Under the pieces are notes generated by a model. The model did not search any database. It was not told the origin of the DNA and worked only from the letters and a program-made list of their open reading frames with translations. From NCBI GenBank assembly GCA_963743325.1, contig CAVUOZ010000008.1, positions 186,001-250,000 on the forward strand: DNA of 64,000 nucleotides, written 5' to 3'. Made by a program: the position numbers and the translations under genes. The stretch comes from DATFVA01 sp963743325 (lineage in GTDB: Bacteria > Bacteroidota > Ignavibacteria > Ignavibacteriales > Ignavibacteriaceae). Position 1 is the stretch's first letter. Every line of letters starts with the position of its first letter. Of the stretch, positions 26,891 to 34,042 are shown one piece after another.

Positions 26891-28308
26891 CCAGTTATAC
26901 TGAAATGATAGTTAAAGAGAAAAGACAAAGCGGCAAAATATTAAAGCGGGGAAAAATAATTGAAGCAGCATCACTGCTTTTTTCCCGGAAGAATTACCAC
27001 GAAGTAATGATGGAGGATGTTGCGAAACTGGCTTCCCTTGCCAAGGGTACGGTATATAACTACTTCACTTCAAAAGAAGAACTTTATTTTTCAATTATGC
27101 GGCAGAGAATGGAGAATTTAATTTCTTCACTCAAAAACAAAATCGCGGATGAAAAAAACAGCATAGATTCTCTTCATTCATTCATAATTCATACTTATAT
27201 GTTTATGATGAAGTACCAGACTTTCTTCCTTATGTATCAGAAGGAATCCCTGAAAGCAGAAAATGAAATCTGTTCCGAGCTCTGCACAATGGAAAAAGAT
27301 CTCAAGAATACACTGAAGAACATAATTAAAGCAGGCAAGAACGAAAATCTCTTCCGTGAAATTGACGAAGACTTTGCTGTTGATCTAATACTGGGAAGTA
27401 TTTATGGATCTGTTGCGCGAGGAATTGAAAAGAGATATCCTGAAGAAGAAATGGTGAAGGACAGGGAAAGAACTTACCAATTTATTGTTACGGGTTTGTT
27501 CTCCGGGTTTGACAGTAATCAGCTTACTCCCCTGAAAAATAAGACAATTGTTATTACCCGAACGCTTGAACAGACAAAAGAATCAGCAGAGGTTTTTCAG
27601 AAACTCGGCGCAGAAGTTTTAACTTTCCCCACTCTTGAAATCACACCGCCGGATTCCTGGAAAGAATTTGATAATGTTGTAAGTAAACAATCAAAGATCG
27701 ATTTTATAATTTTTTCAAGTGCACACTCCGTAAAAATGTTTGTTAAGAGATGTGAAGAACTTTCCCTGAAATTTGATTTCAACAGAATAAGAGTAATTGC
27801 TGTGGGAAGTAAAACTTCAGGAATCTGTGAAAAGTATAATATCCCGGTGCATATAATTCCAAAAGAATTCAGCAGCGAGGGAGTCATAGATGAACTTGAG
27901 GATTATGATCTGAAGAACAAACTGATATTTATTCCGCGTTCGGCGATAGGCAGGGAAGAACTTCCGGAAGGATTAAAGAAAAGAGGCGCTAAAATAAAAA
28001 CAGCTTCGGTTTATAACATTGGTCTGCCTTCCGATGAGAACATAAATGAATACAAGGAAACGCTGAGAAAAATTAATCCTGATTTATTCGTGTTTACCAG
28101 TCCTTCCGCTTTTCACAATTTTCTGGAGATACAGAACATTGTCGACCCTGTGAGATACTTCCGAAATTATACTGTTGCTGTGATTGGACCGACAACAAAG
28201 GCAGCTCTTGAAAAGAAAAAAGTTAAGGTGGATATAATCCCCGGAGAATATACAATAGACGGTCTTGTAAATTCTATAGTAGAATATTATCAAACGGAGA
28301 AGAATTGA
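26875..28308 (+). CDS. hemD: TetR-family regulator fused to uroporphyrinogen-III synthase (HemD)
   Basis: One continuous 477-codon frame joins two proteins. Residues about 20-70 are a TetR helix-turn-helix (KIIEAASLLFSRKNYHEVMM, then DVAKLASLAKGTVYNYFTSK), followed by a helical ligand/dimer domain to about 215. Residues about 219-475 are HemD: KNKTIVITRTLEQTKESAEV, FIIFSSAHSVKMFVKR, IRVIAVGSKTSGICEK and FVFTSPSAFHNFLEI, then VAVIGPTTKAALEK. HemD closes hydroxymethylbilane to uroporphyrinogen III. No Met codon lies at the domain border, so separate translation of HemD is unlikely. It sits exactly where hemD is expected, between hemC and hemE, with hemE overlapping its stop by 4 bases. The regulatory role of the TetR part on this operon is inference. 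Confidence 0.88.
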   Translation: MESNVTSYTEMIVKEKRQSGKILKRGKIIEAASLLFSRKNYHEVMMEDVAKLASLAKGTVYNYFTSKEELYFSIMRQRMENLISSLKNKIADEKNSIDSLHSFIIHTYMFMMKYQTFFLMYQKESLKAENEICSELCTMEKDLKNTLKNIIKAGKNENLFREIDEDFAVDLILGSIYGSVARGIEKRYPEEEMVKDRERTYQFIVTGLFSGFDSNQLTPLKNKTIVITRTLEQTKESAEVFQKLGAEVLTFPTLEITPPDSWKEFDNVVSKQSKIDFIIFSSAHSVKMFVKRCEELSLKFDFNRIRVIAVGSKTSGICEKYNIPVHIIPKEFSSEGVIDELEDYDLKNKLIFIPRSAIGREELPEGLKKRGAKIKTASVYNIGLPSDENINEYKETLRKINPDLFVFTSPSAFHNFLEIQNIVDPVRYFRNYTVAVIGPTTKAALEKKKVKVDIIPGEYTIDGLVNSIVEYYQTEKN

Positions 28309-29381
28309 TTAACCTGAGAAATGATTTGTTTCTTAGAGCATGTAAAAGAGAACCTGTGGAAAGAACTCCCGTATGGATTATGCGCCAGGCCGGAAGATAC
28401 CTGCCTGAATACCGTGAAGTAAGAGAGAAAGCTGATTTTCTTACGATGTGTAAAACTCCCGAGCTGGCTGCAGAGGTCACTGTTCAGCCTGTGGATATTA
28501 TCGGAGTGGATGCTGCAATAATTTTTTCGGATATACTCGTAATCCCCGAGGCAATGGGATTGGTGCTTGAGATGCATGAAGGTTTGGGACCGATTTTTCA
28601 CAACCCCGTAAGAGATGAGGAAAGTGCCCGAATACTTAAAAGAATTGAACCTGAGAAAGATCTGAAGTATGTGCTCGATGCAGTCAGTCTTACAAAAAAG
28701 GAACTTAATGGAAGGGTGCCGTTAATCGGTTTCAGCGGATCGCCGTGGACGCTCCTCACATATATGGTCGAAGGAAAAAGTTCAAAGAATTTTGCTCATG
28801 TTAAAAGACTTATATATAATAATCCCAGGCTTGCACATAAGCTGCTGGCACAGATCACAGATGCCGTAGCCGAATATCTGTCCGCTAAAATTGAAGCCGG
28901 GACAGATGCAGTACAGATTTTTGATACCTGGGGAGGTATTCTTTCTCAACATGACTTTAAGGAATTTTCTTTAACCTATATCGAACAGGTTATATCAAAG
29001 CTTAAAAGAAAGAATGAACCTGTAATAGTCTTTGCAAAAGGAGTGCATTATAACCTGACTGAACTGGCCGGCTGCGGGGCGGATGTTCTTGGATTGGATT
29101 GGACAATGAATATTGGTGAAGTCAGAAGAACCGTCGGGAATAAAGCGGCCTTGCAGGGAAATCTTGATCCTACTGTGTTGTATGCAGAAAAAGATGTTAT
29201 TAGAAATGAAGCTAAACTGGTGCTTGAATCATTCGGAGAAGGAACAGGACATATTTTTAATCTTGGCCATGGTATACTTCCCAATACTGATCCTGAAAAA
29301 GCAAAGGCACTCGTACAAATAGTAAGAGAAGAAAGTACTGTTTTTCACCGCAAAGACGCGGAGACACAGAGAATAGTATAA
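28305..29381 (+). CDS. hemE: Uroporphyrinogen decarboxylase
   Basis: Decarboxylates the four acetate side chains of uroporphyrinogen III to give coproporphyrinogen III. The 358 residues carry PVWIMRQAGRYLPEYREVR near the start, the signature with catalytic arginines, IIFSDILVIPEAMG, and GFSGSPWTLLTYMVEG; FNLGHGILPNTDPEKA lies near the end. The start is TTG at 28305 overlapping the TetR-HemD stop (TTGA), with GGAGA before it. The last about 12 residues (HRKDAETQRIV) come from an inverted repeat bordering the next gene and are not part of the family sequence. Confidence 0.95.
   Translation: MINLRNDLFLRACKREPVERTPVWIMRQAGRYLPEYREVREKADFLTMCKTPELAAEVTVQPVDIIGVDAAIIFSDILVIPEAMGLVLEMHEGLGPIFHNPVRDEESARILKRIEPEKDLKYVLDAVSLTKKELNGRVPLIGFSGSPWTLLTYMVEGKSSKNFAHVKRLIYNNPRLAHKLLAQITDAVAEYLSAKIEAGTDAVQIFDTWGGILSQHDFKEFSLTYIEQVISKLKRKNEPVIVFAKGVHYNLTELAGCGADVLGLDWTMNIGEVRRTVGNKAALQGNLDPTVLYAEKDVIRNEAKLVLESFGEGTGHIFNLGHGILPNTDPEKAKALVQIVREESTVFHRKDAETQRIV
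29343..29371. repeat. Left inverted repeat of the GxxExxY cassette
   Basis: TTTCACCGCAAAGACGCG and following bases to 29371. Its reverse complement matches 29815-29843 (continuing to 29844) at 24 of 29 positions. It forms the 3' end of hemE. Confidence 0.75.
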
Positions 29382-29426
29382 AAATTTCTAAATTCGAATC
29401 GAAATCCAAAATCCTCATATTTCTGA

Positions 29427-29813
29427 ATGGATAGAGAATATTTAAATAATCTTAGCAAAATTGTTTTAGATAGTTCGATAGAGGTTCATAAAAATTTAGG
29501 CCCGGGATTATTAGAAAGCACTTATGAAGTTTGTCTTTGTAAAGAATTGAAAACGAGAAATCTCGACTACTTAAGACAGGTTTCTCTGCCTGTTAAGTAT
29601 AAAGGTGAATTACTTGATGCAGAAGATAAAATTGATATACTAATTGAAAATGAATTGATAATTGAATTAAAAGCAGTCGAAGTACTTTTGCCTGTTCATT
29701 TTGCTCAATTATTAACTTATTTAAAATTATCAGATAAGAGATTAGGCTTGTTAATAAATTTTAATGTGCCCAGATTAGTCGACGGCGTAAAAAGAGTAGT
29801 CAACAAATTTTAA
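29427..29813 (+). CDS. GxxExxY protein (PD-(D/E)XK nuclease superfamily)
   Basis: A 128-residue protein of the GxxExxY family (PDDEXK_3 type). The name-giving motif is G27-x-x-E30-x-x-Y33 in NLGPGLLESTYE. The nuclease core is seen as D70 in DKIDILIEN and E80-L-K82 in IIELKAVE, the canonical D...ExK. The biological role of the family is unknown. It is inserted between hemE and hemN, in the same direction, and is framed by imperfect 29-bp inverted repeats, one just inside the end of hemE and one between its stop and hemN. This suggests an acquired cassette. Confidence 0.88.
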   Translation: MDREYLNNLSKIVLDSSIEVHKNLGPGLLESTYEVCLCKELKTRNLDYLRQVSLPVKYKGELLDAEDKIDILIENELIIELKAVEVLLPVHFAQLLTYLKLSDKRLGLLINFNVPRLVDGVKRVVNKF

Positions 29814-29814
29814 T

Positions 29815-29844
29815 CTTTGCGTCTTAGCGACTTTGCGGTGAAAG
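29815..29844. repeat. Right inverted repeat of the GxxExxY cassette
   Basis: CTTTGCGTCTTAGCGACTTT to GCGGTGAAAG, inverted relative to 29343-29371 (24 of 29 positions). It ends 12 bases before the hemN start. Confidence 0.75.
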
Positions 29845-29856
29845 AAGGAGACAGAT

Positions 29857-31233
29857 ATGTTTGAAGTTGATTTAACGAAGTTTAAGAAATACGATAAACC
29901 GGGTCCAAGGTATACAAGTTATCCTACGGCACCGCATTTCAGCGATAACTTTACACAAGAGCAATACCTTGATGAAATAATTAAGACTAATTACGGTGAA
30001 AACCTTCCCGATCTTTCACTATACTACCATATTCCCTTCTGTGATACACTATGCTATTTCTGCGGCTGCAATATGATAATAACCCGCAACAGAGAAAGGG
30101 TTCAGGAATACCTGAAGTATCTGAAAAAAGAAATTGATATGCTCAGGACGTATATACTAACAGACAGAAAGGTAACACAGCTCCACTGGGGCGGAGGTAC
30201 CCCAACCCATCTTACCCCTGATGAAATAAATGATCTTGCATCATATATAAATATGTCATTTAATTTTAAGGAAGATTCCGAAAACAGCTGTGAAATAGAT
30301 CCGCGTGACCTGAGAAGAGAACACCTTGAAGCGCTGCGCAATAATGGCTTTAACAGGATAAGTATGGGTGTACAGGACTTCAATGAAAAGGTTCAGAAAG
30401 CTGTTAACCGCATTCAGCCGGAGGACATAACTGTACAGGCTGTAGAATGGATAAGAGAGCTCGGATTCTCAAGTATAAACCTTGATTTAATTTATGGACT
30501 CCCGCATCAGACAGTCGAATCGTTTAATACTACTGTTGATAAGATCATTGATATTTCTCCCGACAGGATCGCAGTGTTCAACTATGCACACGTTCCGTGG
30601 ATGAAAAAACATATGGCGTTAATTCATTCCGAGGATATTCCCGCTCCCGAAGTCAAGCTTGATATCCTGAAATCAACTATAGAAAAGCTCACAGATGCAG
30701 GTTATATATTTATCGGGATGGATCATTTTGCCAAACCCGATGATGAGCTTGCAGTTGCACTGCGAGAAAAGAAACTCTACAGGAACTTCCAGGGATATAG
30801 CACGAATGCCGGGGCAGATATGTACTCGATGGGAATCACTTCTATAAGTCAGCTTGGTAAAATCTACGCTCAGAATTACAAAACAGAAAGAGAATACTTC
30901 AAAGCAATAGATGAAGAAATTCTTCCTGTTGCGAAGGGCTACAGTCTGACCGAAGATGATATTATCCGCGGCTTTGTAATAATGCGGCTAATGTGCGACT
31001 TCGAACTTGATTTCAAAAATGTGGAAAAGAAATTCGGAATAGACTTTAAGACCTACTTAGCGTGGGGATTAAACAATCTGGGAGAGATGGAAAATGACGG
31101 GCTTGTAGAAATAAAAGATGATCATCTTAAAGTTTCAGAGATGGGCAAACTTCTCATAAGGAATATCGCAATGAACTTTGACGGATACATAGAAAGAAAA
31201 GAAGATACTGCAAAGTATTCAAGAACCGTTTGA
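29857..31233 (+). CDS. hemN: Oxygen-independent coproporphyrinogen III oxidase
   Basis: A radical SAM enzyme that converts coproporphyrinogen III to protoporphyrinogen IX without oxygen. The 458 residues begin with GPRYTSYPTAPHF, then YYHIPFCDTLCYFCGCNMI with the CxxxCxxC iron-sulfur ligands plus the extra Cys specific for HemN (near residue 60). HWGGGTPTHL and the C-terminal HemN domain (RGFVIMRLMCDFELDF) follow, distinguishing it from HemW. GAAGGAGACAG precedes the ATG. Use of this isozyme points to anaerobic or microaerobic capacity. Confidence 0.96.
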   Translation: MFEVDLTKFKKYDKPGPRYTSYPTAPHFSDNFTQEQYLDEIIKTNYGENLPDLSLYYHIPFCDTLCYFCGCNMIITRNRERVQEYLKYLKKEIDMLRTYILTDRKVTQLHWGGGTPTHLTPDEINDLASYINMSFNFKEDSENSCEIDPRDLRREHLEALRNNGFNRISMGVQDFNEKVQKAVNRIQPEDITVQAVEWIRELGFSSINLDLIYGLPHQTVESFNTTVDKIIDISPDRIAVFNYAHVPWMKKHMALIHSEDIPAPEVKLDILKSTIEKLTDAGYIFIGMDHFAKPDDELAVALREKKLYRNFQGYSTNAGADMYSMGITSISQLGKIYAQNYKTEREYFKAIDEEILPVAKGYSLTEDDIIRGFVIMRLMCDFELDFKNVEKKFGIDFKTYLAWGLNNLGEMENDGLVEIKDDHLKVSEMGKLLIRNIAMNFDGYIERKEDTAKYSRTV

Positions 31234-31349
31234 TATCTCATTTTAGAGTAACCCGCCTTACAGCGGGACAGGAATGCCGTTTCGCTCAGATTATTTATTT
31301 TCACTTCTATCTTGTGAGAACTCAAATTCTGTCATCACAAAAGATACTG

Positions 31350-31372
31350 AGAGCGATTCGTCGAATCGCTCT
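31350..31372. other. Perfect inverted repeat in the gap after hemN
   Basis: AGAGCGATTCG (31350-31360), one base, CGAATCGCTCT (31362-31372). No T-run follows closely on either strand. A smaller hairpin CCCGC/GCGGG lies at 31252-31267. The 31234-31522 gap has no other recognisable content. Confidence 0.5.
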
Positions 31373-31522
31373 ACATAAAACTGCTTGACTTTTCATAATA
31401 AACTAAGTACACTTATACAGGTTATTATAAGGGTGTTTTATGAGAAGTGCATTTTTAATGATCATTCCTTATTTCAGTCCCTGTTTATATTCAGGAAATT
31501 AATTTATTAGAGGGGTTATAAT

Positions 31523-32761
31523 ATGAAAAAATTTTTCCTGGTAAGCGGAATAATACTTTCCTTTCTTTTTAATAATTCTCCGGCACAAAATTTTTTCCCA
31601 TTAAATATCGGTAATGAGTATCAAATTAAAAATGACTGGGACGAAAGGGGACCGGGGGGATATCACGATTTTGGGACATACTTTAATATAACTACAGTAC
31701 TGAAGGATTCGGCGATTAACGGAGAAATATTTTATGATATCAATAACGAAGGAGATTATAATCCCTTCAGGGCTGACTTTTTATTTCGATATGATTCACT
31801 CGTACAGAGATTATATATAAAAATTCCAGGAGATGATACTGTGAGACTTGCTGCTGATTTCAATACCCCGGCTGATTCACATTACGTTTCGTTTATTGTT
31901 GGACAACCACGGGAGTTTATTGCTTCAGGCCTGACGTATCAAATTGTTATGGGAGATAGTCAATTAGTATATAAAATGGAGACTCCTTATAATAGTATAT
32001 TCAGATACAGTTATTATTTTGCTGATAAAATTGGAATATTTTATTTTAAATTTGTTGATAACCAGAACCCTCCATTTACCGGTTATTTTTCAGAGTACAA
32101 CGCAATTTCTGCAATTCTTGATTCTAATTTTATGAATCCGTTAGTACTCAAAATTGATTCTTTATACCCGGTAATTGACAGACCCATTGATACCTTCCCT
32201 TTTTTGTTAAGCATTCCCTATCACGTCAGTTATTATCAGCTGATTAGTTCATTTTATCTTTCTCTGGAGGTCGAAAGGGATTCCTCTGTAATATATAATC
32301 ATGATTATAATATTTCCGTTTCCAATCCCCACCTTCAAATTAATCCTGCTGATTTGCAGGTTGGTGATTATATCAAACTGAAAGTCACAATATCCGACAC
32401 CTCAATTTATAAGAACATTGATTATTATCCGGATACTGGCTGGGTAATTATCCATGTTCTTCCACCGATTTTAGGAACAGAAACAGAAGAAATTGCTTAC
32501 CACTATAAACTCGAACAAAACTATCCAAATCCCTTTAATCCTTCCACTTTGATAAGATATGAGATCCCCCGTCGAACCTTTGTTTCATTAAAAATATATG
32601 ATATTCTGGGAAATGAAGTAGCCATCCTGACAAATGAAGAGAAACCTGCCGGTTTATATGAGGTAATGTTTAATGGCAGGGAATTAAGCTCGGGCGTTTA
32701 CATTTATAAACTGCAAACACCTGAAATTGTTCAAACTAATAAAATGATTTTGGCAAAATAA
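31523..32761 (+). CDS. Secreted protein with T9SS type A sorting domain
   Basis: 412 residues with a signal peptide (MKKFFLVSGIILSFLFNNSPAQ, cut here into its hydrophobic core about 4-20) and a beta-rich body without recognised domain. The last about 80 residues are a type IX sorting domain: LEQNYPNPFNPSTLIRYEIP, LKIYDILGNEVAIL, KPAGLYEV and SSGVYIYKL. The protein is expected to cross the outer membrane by T9SS and be attached or released at the cell surface. AGAGGGG lies before the ATG. First of three same-strand T9SS cargo genes. Confidence 0.85.
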   Translation: MKKFFLVSGIILSFLFNNSPAQNFFPLNIGNEYQIKNDWDERGPGGYHDFGTYFNITTVLKDSAINGEIFYDINNEGDYNPFRADFLFRYDSLVQRLYIKIPGDDTVRLAADFNTPADSHYVSFIVGQPREFIASGLTYQIVMGDSQLVYKMETPYNSIFRYSYYFADKIGIFYFKFVDNQNPPFTGYFSEYNAISAILDSNFMNPLVLKIDSLYPVIDRPIDTFPFLLSIPYHVSYYQLISSFYLSLEVERDSSVIYNHDYNISVSNPHLQINPADLQVGDYIKLKVTISDTSIYKNIDYYPDTGWVIIHVLPPILGTETEEIAYHYKLEQNYPNPFNPSTLIRYEIPRRTFVSLKIYDILGNEVAILTNEEKPAGLYEVMFNGRELSSGVYIYKLQTPEIVQTNKMILAK

Positions 32762-32773
32762 CCGGGGTATAAA

Positions 32774-34021
32774 ATGCTAAATAAAATATTTCTTTTGGTT
32801 TTTATTGTTCCCCTTGAAGTTATAGCCCAGCCTGTTCCTTCACATTATTATAAGCTTTGGCAGAAAGATAGTTTATATTATCTTCTAACTGATAAGGCAT
32901 TATTTAAATTTTATTCGCACGAAACAAGTGGTGAATTCTACCTTACCAGGTACATTGAAGGAAATTTTGATCCTTCAATGACTCTGGCTATAAATGATGA
33001 TCATTTGTTTTTAAAAAGAAATGATTCTGTCGATGTTTATTCAAATTCTTATGCCTGGGATTTGATATTTGAAAGTACTTTTTTACCCGATTATACAATT
33101 TATCAATGGTCATCATTAAATGGATTTGGACCCTATGTTTTTATTCGTTCAGGTGACTATTACAACCTGCTAAAACCTGTGAACGGCATCCTTACAAGTG
33201 TCGAAGATTCACTCTTTGCACACCACCTGGTGGAAGGGATCTTTTTCAGTTATCCGTATGTGGTTATTGGAAATACTGTTTATAAATATATAGAGGGTTT
33301 TGATTTTTATACAGTTGGTCAAATCGGTGTAAGTACAGCAAACACAGGGATTTCAAATGATACTCTAATTGGTTACTTCTACTGGATTGAATATCCACCC
33401 TATCCGCCAGCTATAGAACACAGTACATTATATAGAACCGTTATCGAAGAACCTTCTTTTCTAAGTTATACCTTTGAAAACTGGGGAATGGGAACAGGAC
33501 AATTGCATTGTTCTTTTTGTGTGGGAACATTAATAGCAAAGGAAAATCTTTATTATATGACCTGGACACATGCTATCGTGAAAAATAATGGAGGATTAGC
33601 TTACGTTCCAACACAATCAGATCAGGTTATCATCACTGATCATTATATTTTTTTACTGGGAGATTCATTAAGATATTCTAAATGGTATGCCGGATCAACT
33701 TTCTACCCTTTTACCTGGACGAATTTAACCGAAGTGAAAAATCCGGTTTATCAACCATCAGTTTATACTCTATACCAGAACTACCCCAATCCATTCAACC
33801 CAACCACTAAAATAGAATACCAGCTGCCAGAATTAAGCAAAGTTAAGCTAACCATCTATGATGTGCTTGGAAGAGAAGTTACAACGCTGGTAAATGAAGA
33901 AAAACCTGCAGGGACTTATGAGGTTGATTTTGATGGAACGAATCTACCAAGCGGTGTTTATTTCTATAGAATAGAGAGCGGGAGTTTTTCTGATACTAAG
34001 AAATTTATTCTGCTGAAATAA
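32774..34021 (+). CDS. Secreted protein with T9SS type A sorting domain
   Basis: 415 residues, signal peptide (about 1-18, ending IAQP), body of repeated short beta segments resembling a propeller-like fold but not identified. The sorting domain begins at YQNYPNPFNPTTKIEYQLPE and continues with VKLTIYDVLGREVTTLVNEE and SGVYFYRIESGSFSDTKKF. The final about 60 codons are very similar in DNA to those of the next gene. It follows the previous gene by 12 bases and has CCGGGG before its ATG, so the two are likely co-transcribed. Confidence 0.85.
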   Translation: MLNKIFLLVFIVPLEVIAQPVPSHYYKLWQKDSLYYLLTDKALFKFYSHETSGEFYLTRYIEGNFDPSMTLAINDDHLFLKRNDSVDVYSNSYAWDLIFESTFLPDYTIYQWSSLNGFGPYVFIRSGDYYNLLKPVNGILTSVEDSLFAHHLVEGIFFSYPYVVIGNTVYKYIEGFDFYTVGQIGVSTANTGISNDTLIGYFYWIEYPPYPPAIEHSTLYRTVIEEPSFLSYTFENWGMGTGQLHCSFCVGTLIAKENLYYMTWTHAIVKNNGGLAYVPTQSDQVIITDHYIFLLGDSLRYSKWYAGSTFYPFTWTNLTEVKNPVYQPSVYTLYQNYPNPFNPTTKIEYQLPELSKVKLTIYDVLGREVTTLVNEEKPAGTYEVDFDGTNLPSGVYFYRIESGSFSDTKKFILLK

Positions 34022-34042
34022 TTTAATAACGGGGAAAGAATT

